From NCBI RefSeq assembly GCF_004320535.1, contig NZ_SIHY01000002.1:124001-188000 (forward strand): 64,000 nucleotides of DNA, read 5' to 3'. Within the stretch, counting starts at the first letter, position 1. Every line of letters begins with the position of its first letter. Made by a program: the position numbers and the translations under genes. Below are positions 8,529 through 17,214 of this stretch, in pieces. The stretch is from Arthrobacter sp. S41 (lineage in GTDB: Bacteria; Actinomycetota; Actinomycetes; Actinomycetales; Micrococcaceae). The notes under the pieces are model-generated. The model was not told the DNA's origin. It saw only the letters and a program-made list of their open reading frames with translations, and made no database searches.

Positions 8529-9191
8529 ATGAAGCGCACATACAGCAAAGTCGCTGGAGCATTCGGGCTCATCGCAGTCGCCGCCATGGGACTGAGCGCC
8601 TGCTCGACCGGTTCGGAAACCATGGAATCACCCACCGCCTCCGCCACGGAGAGCAGCTCGTCCATGGCCAGCGAATCTGCAATGGATCCGGCAAGCAATC
8701 TGGTGGGCAGCGGCTGCGCAGCCTATGCCGAAGCAGTGCCAACCGGTGACGGTTCGGTAGCAGGCATGGCCAAGGATCCAGTGGCCGTTGCAGCTTCCAA
8801 CAACCCGCTGCTCACCACGCTGACTTCCGCAGTTTCCGGAAAGCTGAACCCGGACGTTGACCTGGTCGACACCCTCAATGGCGACGAATTCACCGTCTTC
8901 GCTCCGGTTGATGACGCATTCGCCGCAATCCCGAAGGATGACCTGGCCGCTGTGGCCAAGGACGCGGACACCCTGAGCAGCATCCTGACCTACCATGTGA
9001 TCCCCGGCCAGATCGCACCAGATGATCTGCCCGGAACCCATGCAACCGTCCAGGGCGAGGATGTAGAAGTCACCGGCAGCGGCGACGACCTCGAGGTCAA
9101 TGGCGCTTCGGTCATCTGCGGTGGCGTGCAGACCGCCAACGCGACCGTGTACCTGGTGGACACCGTCCTGATGCCACCAGCCAAAAAGTAG
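8529..9191 (+). CDS. Fasciclin-domain secreted lipoprotein (MPT70/MPT83-like)
   Basis: A 220-residue protein with an AAGGAG ribosome site. The signal peptide ends in the lipobox LSAC, so it is anchored to the outer face of the membrane. A Ser/Thr/Ala-rich linker follows, then one fasciclin (FAS1) domain from about 78 to 218, with NNPLLTTLTSAV, the H1-like DEFTVFAPVDDAF, LTYHVIPGQI and the closing TVYLVDTVLMP. FAS1 domains mediate adhesion or protein contacts. In Mycobacterium the homologous MPT70/MPT83 are main targets of SigK, and here sigK follows directly. The codons look richer in third-position G/C than the ribosomal genes around the module. Confidence 0.95.
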   Translation: MKRTYSKVAGAFGLIAVAAMGLSACSTGSETMESPTASATESSSSMASESAMDPASNLVGSGCAAYAEAVPTGDGSVAGMAKDPVAVAASNNPLLTTLTSAVSGKLNPDVDLVDTLNGDEFTVFAPVDDAFAAIPKDDLAAVAKDADTLSSILTYHVIPGQIAPDDLPGTHATVQGEDVEVTGSGDDLEVNGASVICGGVQTANATVYLVDTVLMPPAKK

Positions 9192-9220
9192 CAACGGCGC
9201 AATTGCAAGGCCGATGGCCT

Positions 9221-9259
9221 GAAGGTGATGCATGGAGTCCAAATCCAGGCATCACCTTC
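9221..9259 (+). terminator. Stem-loop after the fasciclin gene
   Basis: Perfect 11-base arms GAAGGTGATGC (9221-9231) and its complement (9249-9259) around a 17-base loop holding a second small TGGA/TCCA pairing. There is no T-run after it, so it may slow or partly stop transcription into sigK, or protect the lipoprotein message, rather than end it fully. Confidence 0.5.
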
Positions 9260-9359
9260 GCTGGTTCAACGGGCCGTGCTCCCCCATCGGCAACTTTCGC
9301 AAAGCGCCACGGAACAGCAGACAGCGAAACAGACACAGATGCGTGAGACTCTAGGATTC

Positions 9360-9941
9360 ATGAGTTCAAATAGACTCGACTCCATGGAAGACGATTCCGT
9401 TCAAACGCCGGACGCCCTGATGCAACAGGTCGCGCTGGGACAAGAAGCTGCCTTCGAATCGCTCTACGATGCCATGGCTTCCCGAGTCTTCGGACTCGTG
9501 CTGCGGGTGCTTCGCGACAGGGCGCAGAGTGAAGAAGTCACCCAAGAAGTTTTCGTCGAAGCCTGGCAGCAGGCCCGGCGCTTTGATCCGGCACGCGGCA
9601 CCGCAGCTTCCTGGCTGCTGACCATTGCCCATCGCCGAGCCGTGGACCGTGTGCGTTCGAGCCAAGCAAGCCAAGCGCGGGATTTGCGCGTTGGAATCAA
9701 GGACTTCCAAGACAGCTACGATGATGTGGAAGAGAACGCCATCTTGCACGATGAAACCGTGCGCGTTTCCCAGGCACTGCAACGGCTCAGCGCGCCACAG
9801 CGAGAGGCCATACACCTGGCCTACTTTGGCGGATACACCCACCTGGAAGTCGCCGAGATGCTGAAAATACCGGTGGGAACCGCCAAAACGCGAATACGCG
9901 ATGGAATGAGCAAACTTCGAGACCTGATGGGAGTGGCGTAA
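9360..9941 (+). CDS. sigK: ECF RNA polymerase sigma factor, SigK type
   Basis: About 193 residues from the ATG at 9360; the open frame extends upstream to 9225 but SigK proteins are near 187-200 residues and no better ribosome site is seen there. Region 2 holds FESLYDAMASRVFGLVLRVL and WLLTIAHRRAVDRVR. Region 4 holds APQREAIHLAYFGGYTHLEV followed by IPVGTAKTRIRDGMSKLR. These match SigK of Mycobacterium closely in layout. Its stop overlaps the start of the anti-sigma gene by one base (TAATG), so the two are translationally coupled. The flanking genes with the shared promoter element are its probable targets. Confidence 0.93.
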   Translation: MSSNRLDSMEDDSVQTPDALMQQVALGQEAAFESLYDAMASRVFGLVLRVLRDRAQSEEVTQEVFVEAWQQARRFDPARGTAASWLLTIAHRRAVDRVRSSQASQARDLRVGIKDFQDSYDDVEENAILHDETVRVSQALQRLSAPQREAIHLAYFGGYTHLEVAEMLKIPVGTAKTRIRDGMSKLRDLMGVA

Positions 9942-10765
9942 TGGACAAGCATGAGAACGAGCGAACCGACAGCTTCGCCCGGGACGCCCTGGGAGACAAA
10001 GAGCGCGAGGAGCTGCTCAACCAGTCTCCGAATTCCGCCCAGGCTCGCCAGGAACTCGACGCACTGCAGGAAACTGCCGGACTGCTTGGCTTGGCGGCAC
10101 AGCCGGTCGCGCCTCCGCCACGGTTGAAGGCCAACATCATGTCCGCCATCCGCACCACCGAGCAGCTCCCTCCCGTTGCGGACCAGGCACCCACCCTGGG
10201 CAGCTCCCCCGCAGCCGTCCCAGCCACCGAGGCTCCGGGGGAACCTGGTTCCGCTGCAGAACCTCCGGTCCAGCAGACAGGAACAGGACGCGGCACGCAG
10301 CGCTTCTTTGCCCTGGCCGCCGGTGTGCTGCTGCTGGCAGCAGTCGCCTTGGGAGGATTGGCGATCAACCAGACTTCCGAGCAGCGCGAGTTGGAGAACA
10401 AGATGGCCGCCATGGCCTCGCATGAAGAAGAGCTCGCGCGGATTCTGGGCGCCCCTGATGCGAAGTCAAAAACGCAGACCTTGGAGGACGGAGCCCGTGT
10501 CACGCTTTCCTATTCGGCCGATGAGGGCTTGATGGCTGTTTCCACCTCCGGCATGCCGGCTCTGTCCAGCGACAAGGGCTATGAGCTATGGCTGATTTCG
10601 GCCGATGGGGCAGTTTCTGCGGGCATGCTCGCCGGCCCCGATGCCGATGGCATGATCATGGTTTCAGATCCGATGAAGGACATCACGCATTTCGGGATCA
10701 CTGTGGAGCCAGCTGCTGGATCCCCTGCCCCGACAACAGATCCCATCATGGTCCAGTCGCTGTGA
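9941..10765 (+). CDS. rskA: Anti-sigma-K factor, RskA-like
   Basis: A 274-residue single-pass membrane protein. The N-terminal cytoplasmic part (1-120) starts with an acidic anti-sigma-like segment and runs into a Pro/Ala-rich linker. One membrane helix lies at about 122-143. The outer domain (about 150-274), with DGARVTLSYSADEGLMAV, GYELWLIS and FGITVEPAAGSPAPTT, is the RskA C-terminal domain. RskA holds SigK at the membrane until it is cut by proteases, the last step being by the RseP/Rip1 class; an RseP homologue is encoded at 29955-31304. No zinc-binding HxxxCxxC motif is seen, in keeping with RskA. Confidence 0.93.
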   Translation: MDKHENERTDSFARDALGDKEREELLNQSPNSAQARQELDALQETAGLLGLAAQPVAPPPRLKANIMSAIRTTEQLPPVADQAPTLGSSPAAVPATEAPGEPGSAAEPPVQQTGTGRGTQRFFALAAGVLLLAAVALGGLAINQTSEQRELENKMAAMASHEEELARILGAPDAKSKTQTLEDGARVTLSYSADEGLMAVSTSGMPALSSDKGYELWLISADGAVSAGMLAGPDADGMIMVSDPMKDITHFGITVEPAAGSPAPTTDPIMVQSL

Positions 10766-10787
10766 AGCCGCAAAAAATCTCGTAGCC

Positions 10788-10819
10788 GATTCCAATCCGC
10801 ATCGCAGGATGTTCCGAAT
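10788..10819 (+). promoter_or_regulatory. SigK-type promoter of the molybdopterin oxidoreductase gene
   Basis: GATTCCAATCCG at 10788-10799 and CCGAAT at 10814-10819. Both blocks and their spacing are identical to those at 8422-8453. The element begins just past the rskA stop, so it would start a separate message for the oxidoreductase with a leader of about 60 bases. Confidence 0.7.
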
Positions 10820-10888
10820 ACATGGTGAGTGGTTGTTCCCCTGCGATCGGCAGAGGAACATGGATCGCAACGCATGAGGTGAGTGGCA

Positions 10889-12448
10889 GTGGGCATTTCA
10901 ACGAAACGCAACGACAGAGTTCTCGTATTCCACGCGGTGGCTGGAATCTGTTCGGCAGCAGCCATGTTCGCCGTGGCCCAGTTCGCTTCGGCATTTTTTA
11001 ATAGCGCCTCGTCACCGTTTTTCGCCTTGGGCTCGGCCATCATCGACCTGACTCCGCCATGGCTCAAGGACTTTGCCATCGCGACCTTCGGCACCAATGA
11101 CAAGCTGGCGCTGTTCATATCCATTGGCGTCGTCGCAACGGTCCTGTCCGCGGTAGTCGGCCTGCTGGCTAAGCGAAGCTTCGCCCTTGCCTGCACCGCC
11201 ATCGTTGCCTTGGCCGTGGTGATGTCCAGCGCAGTGGTCACCCGTGCGTCCACCAGCCTGCTTGATATTGTCCCAACGGTACTCGGCGCGATTGCCGGCA
11301 TCGGGGTTTTGCAGTGGCTCAACCGGCTGGCTTCAGCCACGGCCGCGCCTCCGGGCGAGGACGCCAGCACCCCGGGTCCAAGCCGCAGAACCTTCCTGCT
11401 CGGTTCGGTCCTGGCCCTGGCCGCCTCGGCCATAGCTACCGGCGCTTCGAGCTCGATCTCCGCTGCGCGGAACATGGCTGAGGCTGCCCGCAAGGCCTTG
11501 CGCTTGCCTGCGCCCCGTACCAAGGCAAAACCCCTGCCGGCAGGGGTTCAGGTCGAGGAAGCGGATATGCCACGCTTCGTTACCCCGAACCGGAATTTCT
11601 ACCGTATCGACACCGCACTTTCGGTGCCCCAAATCGACCCGGGACAGTGGTCCTTGCGGGTTCACGGCATGGTGGAGAAGGAATTCACCATGAACTTCGA
11701 CGAGCTGCTGGACCAAGAGCTCGTGGAAACCTATCTGACGCTGACCTGCGTATCGAATCCGGTCGGCGGCGACCTGGTAGGCAACGCACAATGGCTGGGC
11801 TATCCACTGCGCCACCTGCTGGAACGCGCGATTCCCCAAGCCGGCGCAGATATGGTGCTCTCCACGTCGCATGACGGCTTCAGTGCTTCAACCCCGCTGG
11901 AAGTTCTGAGAGATGACCGGATGGCCTTGCTGGCGATCGGCATGAATGGAGAGCCGCTGCCATTCGAGCACGGGTTCCCGGTGCGCATGGTGGTTCCTGG
12001 CCTGTACGGCTACGTGTCTGCTACCAAATGGGTGGTCGATCTGGAAGTCACCCGGTTCCAGGACAAGGCTGCCTATTGGACGACTCGCGGTTGGTCCGAA
12101 CGCGGTCCTATCAAGATGTCTTCCCGGATCGATACGCCTCGCCCATTCGCCAAGGTACCCGCAGGGGACGTCGTGCTGGGCGGTACCGCCTGGGCCCAGA
12201 CCCGCGGCATTTCCCGCGTGCAAGTGCAGATCGATGACGGACCATGGGAAGATGCCGACTTGGCAGCCGAGGCCTCCTTGGATACGTGGCGGCAGTGGCG
12301 CTTCGTGTGGAAGGATGCGACTCCCGGCGCACATTCGGCAACTGTACGCGCCTACGACGCACAGGGCCAGTTGCAGACCAGCGAGAAAGCCAACCCGGTG
12401 CCCAATGGCGCCAGCGGCTGGCAACGCCTGCAATTCACCGTGCAGTAG
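10889..12448 (+). CDS. Membrane-anchored molybdopterin-dependent oxidoreductase (sulfite oxidase/MsrP-like)
   Basis: About 519 residues from the GTG at 10889, six bases after GAGGTGA; the frame also has a GTG at 10883, but that abuts the ribosome site. Four or five membrane helices fill the first 150 residues. A twin-arginine-like SRRTFLLGS precedes another hydrophobic segment. The outer catalytic domain has TLTCVSNPVGGDLVGN with Cys287 as the likely molybdenum ligand, then GFPVRMVVPGLYGY and WTTRGWSERG, and a C-terminal Mo-co dimerisation domain (GVSxV-like ISRVQVQIDDGPW). Such enzymes oxidise sulfite or reduce oxidised methionine; which one is unknown. The SigK-type promoter ties it to sulfur redox or envelope stress. 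In Mycobacterium SigK is also linked to thiol redox. Confidence 0.9.
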   Translation: MGISTKRNDRVLVFHAVAGICSAAAMFAVAQFASAFFNSASSPFFALGSAIIDLTPPWLKDFAIATFGTNDKLALFISIGVVATVLSAVVGLLAKRSFALACTAIVALAVVMSSAVVTRASTSLLDIVPTVLGAIAGIGVLQWLNRLASATAAPPGEDASTPGPSRRTFLLGSVLALAASAIATGASSSISAARNMAEAARKALRLPAPRTKAKPLPAGVQVEEADMPRFVTPNRNFYRIDTALSVPQIDPGQWSLRVHGMVEKEFTMNFDELLDQELVETYLTLTCVSNPVGGDLVGNAQWLGYPLRHLLERAIPQAGADMVLSTSHDGFSASTPLEVLRDDRMALLAIGMNGEPLPFEHGFPVRMVVPGLYGYVSATKWVVDLEVTRFQDKAAYWTTRGWSERGPIKMSSRIDTPRPFAKVPAGDVVLGGTAWAQTRGISRVQVQIDDGPWEDADLAAEASLDTWRQWRFVWKDATPGAHSATVRAYDAQGQLQTSEKANPVPNGASGWQRLQFTVQ

Positions 12449-12462
12449 GCGCTGACTGTAGC

Positions 12463-12909
12463 CTACTGGCTACGCAGCACCTTGATGACTTTCTCAACCC
12501 TGCGGGTGCGGGTATCTTCTCCCCTAGCTTGAACGATCGGGTCTACGTGCCCACGTTGTTTGCTGTAGGACAGCTGGCTCCACGCATCAAGTAGCTCTGG
12601 TTCCGCAGAGAGCAGCACAGCCAGCGGTTCAGGGATTTCCACGGTGCGTGGTTCTTCATCCAGCTCTAGCTTCACGGTAATTTCGTCCCCCGCACCTTTG
12701 CCGGTATTTGCACGAGTCTCGGAGTTAAAAGAAACAAGAAACTGTCCGCCCATGGAGGCGATAGTTGTTCGGTAGGTGTAGTCGCCATTAATTTGAACTG
12801 TCACCGGTACACGTTTGCCACGACCAAATCCGTAAACAATTTCATCGGGCACGACCAGCCCTACATTGTTCCCGGTGCTGGCAATCAGGGTGGTGGTGAA
12901 TTCTGGCAT
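12463..12909 (-). CDS. DUF1905/YdeI (OmpD-associated) domain protein
   Basis: A 148-residue soluble protein. The first 95 residues form the DUF1905 beta-barrel (FTTTLIASTGNNVGLVVPDE, GRGKRVPVTVQINGDYTYR, GDEITVKLELDEEPRTVEIP). The last 45 residues form the YdeI/OmpD-associated tail (AWSQLSYSKQRGHVDPIVQA, then ARGEDTRTRRVEKVIKVL). Proteins of this family are poorly understood; E. coli YdeI is linked to peptide resistance. It runs convergent to the oxidoreductase, 14 bases away, and in the same direction as rbfA 160 bases upstream. Confidence 0.88.
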   Translation of the reverse strand: MPEFTTTLIASTGNNVGLVVPDEIVYGFGRGKRVPVTVQINGDYTYRTTIASMGGQFLVSFNSETRANTGKGAGDEITVKLELDEEPRTVEIPEPLAVLLSAEPELLDAWSQLSYSKQRGHVDPIVQARGEDTRTRRVEKVIKVLRSQ

Positions 12910-13069
12910 CTACTTGCACCTTTGTTCGAATCCGTTAGTGGTTTCTCACGCTATCTCATCAGCAACGTGAGCACTAGGGTTCTGGCGTTTAAACGTCAGA
13001 TGCCCGGGCCACCACGCATTATGCGTAGTGATCCGAGCATCAAACTAAGTAGGACTAGAACAAGGAAGC

Positions 13070-13504
13070 TTAAGCTTCTTCTTCCTCTTCGTCCTTCTTG
13101 TATGGGTCCTGGTCCCCTGCGAAGTCTTTGCCTTCGCGAAGGGCTGCAACTTCAGCGTCCTTCTCGCGGGCCTTAGCCAGCAGTTCCTCAAGGTGCGAGG
13201 CACCTTCAGGGATTTCGTCGGCTACGAAGGCCAGCGTTGGGGTCAGACGGATGGTCAGGTTGCGGCCCAATTCCTTGCGCAGCGCACCGCCGCGCTTTTC
13301 CAGCGTTTCGGCGATATCCTTCTTCATCTCGTCATCACCAAAGACGGTGTAGTACACCGTAGCGTGCTGCAGGTCGTTGGTAACGCGGGCGTCGGTCACG
13401 GTGACATTATCGATGCGTTCGTCTTTGATGACGGTGCGCAGCGACTGGGCCATGAGGACCTGCACGCGCTTAGCCAAGCGTGCGGCGCGGGCTGAATCAG
13501 CCAT
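13070..13504 (-). CDS. rbfA: 30S ribosome-binding factor A
   Basis: A 144-residue KH-type protein that helps mature the 16S rRNA 5' end. It starts MADSARAARLAKRVQVLMAQ and contains the family block VTVTDARVTNDLQHATVYYT and LTIRLTPTLAFVADEIPEGA. The C-terminal tail of about 25 residues is acidic and glutamate-rich, as in other actinobacteria. It lies 101 bases after infB, with a stem-loop between them, and is the last gene of the rimP-nusA-ylxR-infB-rbfA run before the plus-strand SigK module interrupts it. Confidence 0.97.
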   Translation of the reverse strand: MADSARAARLAKRVQVLMAQSLRTVIKDERIDNVTVTDARVTNDLQHATVYYTVFGDDEMKKDIAETLEKRGGALRKELGRNLTIRLTPTLAFVADEIPEGASHLEELLAKAREKDAEVAALREGKDFAGDQDPYKKDEEEEEA

Positions 13505-13529
13505 GGTTTTCTCCTAATGGTTCAAAACT

Positions 13530-13569
13530 CGTGGGCGCTTGACCAAATCTTATCGGTCAAACGCCCACG
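13530..13569 (-). terminator. Stem-loop between infB and rbfA
   Basis: Arms CGTGGGCGCTTGACC (13530-13544) and GGTCAAACGCCCACG (13555-13569) pair with one G-T wobble. On the minus strand the stem is followed by AGTTTTG. The weak U-run suggests partial termination that would lower rbfA relative to infB. Confidence 0.55.
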
Positions 13570-13605
13570 AATCAGTGAGTCACACTGCTAATTGCTGGTG
13601 AGCAA

Positions 13606-16578
13606 TTAGTCGCGTGGCTTTTCGCGCATCTCGAAGGTCTCGATGATGTCGCCGTCCTTGATGTCGTTGAACGACCCCAGGCCGATACCACATTCGAAGC
13701 CTTCACGGACCTCGGTGACATCGTCCTTTTCGCGACGTAGCGATTCGATCGACAGGTTGTCGCCAACCACGTTGCCATCGCGTACCAAGCGAGCCTTGGA
13801 ATTACGCTTGATGGTGCCCGAGCGGATGATCGAACCGGCAATGTTGCCGAACTTCGAGGAACGGAAGACCATGCGGATCTCGGCGGTACCGAGGGCAACT
13901 TCTTCGTATTCCGGCTTGAGCATGCCCTTGAGCGCTGCTTCGATGTCGTCGATAGCGGAGTAGATGACCGAGTAGAAGCGCATATCCACGCCTTCTTTGT
14001 CAGCCAGTTCAGACACGCGCTCGGCTGGGCGGACGTTGAAGCCAATGATGATGGCGTTGTCCACGGTAGCCAGGTTGACGTCGTTCTGGGTGATAGCACC
14101 CACGCCGCGGTGGATTACGCGCAGCTGAACGTCGTCGCCAACCTCGATCTTCATCAGCGAATCTTCCAGTGCTTCAACAGCACCCGAAGCGTCACCCTTA
14201 AGGATCAGGTTCAAGGTATCGATCTTGCCATCAGCGACGGCCTTATCGAAGTCTTCCAAGGTGATGCGCTTACGACGCTTAGCCAGCATTGCGTTACGCT
14301 CTGCGGTTTCGCGCTTGTCAGCGATCTGACGAGCGGTGCGCTCATCGTCGGTGATCAAGAAGCCGTCGCCGGCGCGTGGCACCGAAGACATACCCAAGAC
14401 CTGAACCGGGCGCGATGGCAATGCCACGTCCAGGTTCTCGCCGTTTTCGTTGAACATTGCACGCACGCGGCCGTGGGCGGTACCCACAACCATGGTGTCG
14501 CCAACGCACAAGGTACCGGACTGAACCAGCACGGTAACAACCGAACCGCGACCCTTATCCAAGTTCGCTTCAATGGCTACACCACGAGCGGACTTGTCTG
14601 GGTTGGCCTGAAGTTCAAGCACATCGGAAGTCAGCAAGACAGCGTCGAGCAGCTCGTCGATGCCTTCCTTCTGCAATGCCGAAACCTTCACGAACATGGT
14701 GTCGCCACCGTATTCTTCAGGAACCAAACCGTATTCGGTGAGCTGACCCATGACCTTGTCAGGGTTAGCACCTTCCTTATCGATCTTGTTCACTGCAACG
14801 ATGATTGGCACACCAGCAGCCTGTGCGTGGTTCAGTGCTTCAACGGTCTGTGGCATAACGCCGTCGTCCGCTGCAACAACCAGCACGGCCACGTCGGTGA
14901 CCTCGGCACCACGAGCACGCATGGCGGTGAACGCCTCGTGACCCGGGGTATCGATGAAGGTCATTGCACGAGTGCGACCTTCGTGTTCGTGGTTGATCTG
15001 GTAAGCACCGATGTGCTGGGTGATGCCGCCGTGCTCGCCCTCAATAACGTTGGACTTACGGATAGCATCAAGCAGTCGGGTCTTACCGTGGTCAACGTGA
15101 CCCATGATGGTGATAACTGGGGCGCGCTCTTCAAGCTCGTCTTCGCCTTCAGCCTCAAGTTCGGCTTCCAGATCAAGGCCGAAGCCTTCAAGCAGTTCCT
15201 TGTCTTCGTCCTCTGGGGAGACGACAGAAACCTTGTAGCCCAGCTCTTCGCCGAGGACCTCGAAGGTTGCCTCGTCGAGCGACTGGGTGGAGGTAGCCAT
15301 TTCACCGAGGTGGAATAGTACGGTCACCAGTGCTGCTGGGTTTGCGCCAATCTTGTCTGCGAAGTCGGTGATCGAGGCACCACGACGCATACGGATCTCG
15401 GTCTCACCGGTACCGCGAGGTACGTTGACACCGCCCAGGCTTGGAACACTCATCTGCTCCAATTCCTGGCGCTTTGCGCGCTTGGACTTGCGCTGCTTAC
15501 CGCGACCGGCGCCTCCCTTACCGAAAGCACCGCCAACACCACCGCGACCACGTGGTGCACCTGGGCGGAAGCCGCCACCGGTACCGCCACCTGCGCCACC
15601 AGCGCCGCCACCGGCACCTGGGCGCCCGCGACCTGCGCCACCTGGACGACCGCCAGCTGCTGGAGCTGGACGATCAGTGCGGTTAGGCATCATACGTGGA
15701 GTTGCGGAGGTTCCTGCGCCTGCTGGACGTGGTCCACCTGCACCGGCACCGGCTGGACGTGGTCCACCTGCGCCTGCACCTGCTGGACGTGGGCTACGCT
15801 GGCCGTCACGTGCTGGACGTGGTCCACCCTGACCCTCGCGTGCCGGACGTGGACCGCCCTGACCTTCGCGTGGTGGGCGTGGACCGCCACCCTGCCCCTG
15901 ACCGGCTGGACGTGGACCGCGCTGGCCGTCACGTGCTGGACGTGCGCCACCCTGGCCACCTTCGCCGCGCATACCCTGCTGGGAAGAGAACGGGCTGTTG
16001 CCTGGGCGTGGACCGCCTGGACGAGGAGCGCCCGGACGTGGTGCACGGCCGCCTTCGCGGCTACCTTCGCGGTTTTGGCCGCGACGTTCGCCCGAGTCAC
16101 CCGAACGCATGCCCTGCTGGGATGAGAATGGGTTGTTGCCTGGGCGTGGAGCACCTGGCTTTGGGCCCGACTTGGCCGCTGGCTTTGGTGCTGCACCTGG
16201 AAGTGGTGCGCCCGGGGTTGCCTTAGCAGTCGGTGCTGCTGGGGCTGCCGGCGCCGCTGGAGCTGCCGGTGCTGGGGTCGCTGCTGCAGGCTTAGCGGCA
16301 GGCTTGGTGCCTGGCTTAGCTGCTGAAGAAGCAGCCGGAGCTGCCGCTGGCTTCGAACCCGGCTTTGGTGCGCCCGAGGTTGCTGGCTTAGCTGCAGCCG
16401 GCTTGGCTGCAGCAGCGTTGGAACCTGGGAAAGCATCGCGCAACTTGCGCGCTACTGGAGGCTCAACGGTCGAGGATGCGGAGCGAACAAATTCGCCCAT
16501 ATCCTGCAATTTGGTTAGTGCTTCTTTTGAAGTGATTCCGAGCTCTTTAGCGAGCTCGTGAACGCGGGGTTTAGCCAC
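13606..16578 (-). CDS. infB: Translation initiation factor IF-2
   Basis: About 990 residues from the GTG at 16578 ([20 protein letters not shown]) with AGGAGA just upstream; an ATG at 16608 lacks such a site. The N-terminal IF2_N fold is followed by about 330 residues of Ala/Pro/Lys and then Gly/Pro/Arg-rich repeats, a feature of actinobacterial IF2. A second IF2_N-like fold begins near 400. The GTPase domain has GHVDHGKT near 493, DTPGHEAF and NKID near 596. Domains II, III and IV complete the C-terminus. It brings initiator fMet-tRNA to the 30S subunit. It lies between ylxR and rbfA in the usual order. Confidence 0.98.
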   Translation of the reverse strand: MAKPRVHELAKELGITSKEALTKLQDMGEFVRSASSTVEPPVARKLRDAFPGSNAAAAKPAAAKPATSGAPKPGSKPAAAPAASSAAKPGTKPAAKPAAATPAPAAPAAPAAPAAPTAKATPGAPLPGAAPKPAAKSGPKPGAPRPGNNPFSSQQGMRSGDSGERRGQNREGSREGGRAPRPGAPRPGGPRPGNSPFSSQQGMRGEGGQGGARPARDGQRGPRPAGQGQGGGPRPPREGQGGPRPAREGQGGPRPARDGQRSPRPAGAGAGGPRPAGAGAGGPRPAGAGTSATPRMMPNRTDRPAPAAGGRPGGAGRGRPGAGGGAGGAGGGTGGGFRPGAPRGRGGVGGAFGKGGAGRGKQRKSKRAKRQELEQMSVPSLGGVNVPRGTGETEIRMRRGASITDFADKIGANPAALVTVLFHLGEMATSTQSLDEATFEVLGEELGYKVSVVSPEDEDKELLEGFGLDLEAELEAEGEDELEERAPVITIMGHVDHGKTRLLDAIRKSNVIEGEHGGITQHIGAYQINHEHEGRTRAMTFIDTPGHEAFTAMRARGAEVTDVAVLVVAADDGVMPQTVEALNHAQAAGVPIIVAVNKIDKEGANPDKVMGQLTEYGLVPEEYGGDTMFVKVSALQKEGIDELLDAVLLTSDVLELQANPDKSARGVAIEANLDKGRGSVVTVLVQSGTLCVGDTMVVGTAHGRVRAMFNENGENLDVALPSRPVQVLGMSSVPRAGDGFLITDDERTARQIADKRETAERNAMLAKRRKRITLEDFDKAVADGKIDTLNLILKGDASGAVEALEDSLMKIEVGDDVQLRVIHRGVGAITQNDVNLATVDNAIIIGFNVRPAERVSELADKEGVDMRFYSVIYSAIDDIEAALKGMLKPEYEEVALGTAEIRMVFRSSKFGNIAGSIIRSGTIKRNSKARLVRDGNVVGDNLSIESLRREKDDVTEVREGFECGIGLGSFNDIKDGDIIETFEMREKPRD
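15715..15955 (-). repeat. Coding repeat in the IF2 N-terminal region
   Basis: A tandem array of 10-residue units based on [10 protein letters not shown] and then [10 protein letters not shown], about 30 bases each, with varying copies. Upstream in the same protein [13 protein letters not shown] and [13 protein letters not shown] form another duplicated unit. The array is in frame and probably unfolded, basic and RNA-binding. Confidence 0.8.
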
Positions 16579-16754
16579 ATCTCTCCTGTATCGATGTGAT
16601 CTGCTCAAACCCCAATTTCAAAGAAAAATCTTCTATGCAGGAGGTCTGGCAAATCAGCTGTGTAATTCGTGAAATTCTTCCGTCGCACGGTGGATCACGC
16701 AGAACTGATAGTTCATCGTTGTGCGCTCAACATTGTCGACTCATCGGGTTGCCA

Positions 16755-17114
16755 TCAGATTTCTGACCCGCTTTCATCATGTTTGCCAGATTGCTGACGT
16801 GCCGCCAGCTGATCTTCGTATGCGGTAAATTCCTGCACTACCTGCGAATCGTCGACGGCGGACCGGAAGGCCCGCGCGAATGCTTTTCGCTGTACTGCTT
16901 GCCGCACACACTTTTGTGTACCGTGGGTCCAGGTTCCTCGCCCGAAGGCGGAACCCTGCAAATCCAAGCTCACCGCACGAAGCGGAGTACCTTCATTGAG
17001 GACCCATCTGAGTAACTCGTTTTTACTGGTAATGGTTCGACAGCCAATGCACGTGCGTTGCTGATGCAGCTTCATGCGAGCGCCGTCGCCACCTTCCCTA
17101 GTTGTACGAGCCAT
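16755..17114 (-). CDS. ylxR: YlxR/DUF448 family nucleic-acid-binding protein
   Basis: A 119-residue protein with the YlxR fold: QQRTCIGCRTITSKNELLRW, then GRGTWTHGTQKCVRQAVQRK, holding the conserved CxxC and the basic helix. YlxR binds RNA/DNA and in other bacteria affects rnpB processing and expression of many genes. The family core starts at the internal ATG at 17075 (MKLHQQRTC), so the first 13 residues may not be translated; neither start has a clear ribosome site. It lies between nusA and infB, its usual place. Confidence 0.92.
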   Translation of the reverse strand: MARTTREGGDGARMKLHQQRTCIGCRTITSKNELLRWVLNEGTPLRAVSLDLQGSAFGRGTWTHGTQKCVRQAVQRKAFARAFRSAVDDSQVVQEFTAYEDQLAARQQSGKHDESGSEI

Positions 17115-17214
17115 CTACTAGTCTAGCGCGTTTGCACGCCATAGCGCGCATGAGTTGTGGCTCACACACGCTAGGCTTGCACGCGACTAACTAGCAATTC
17201 TTAGCAATCCAGCT

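Noticed and set aside
10579-11523. A 314-codon minus-strand open frame across rskA and the oxidoreductase
   Set aside because: Antisense to two well-supported genes; low-complexity composition and no domain.
12982-12999. Near-palindrome CTGGCGTTTAAACGTCAG between rbfA and the DUF1905 gene
   Set aside because: Imperfect and without T-run; too short to call a terminator or operator with confidence.
14110-15318. A 402-codon open frame on the plus strand inside infB
   Set aside because: It is fully antisense to IF2, has no family resemblance, and such frames are common opposite high-GC coding sequence.
15690-16436. Open frames in other phases over the IF2 repeats, one with many CxR/HxV repeats
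   Set aside because: They are frame shadows of a repetitive GC-rich coding array.
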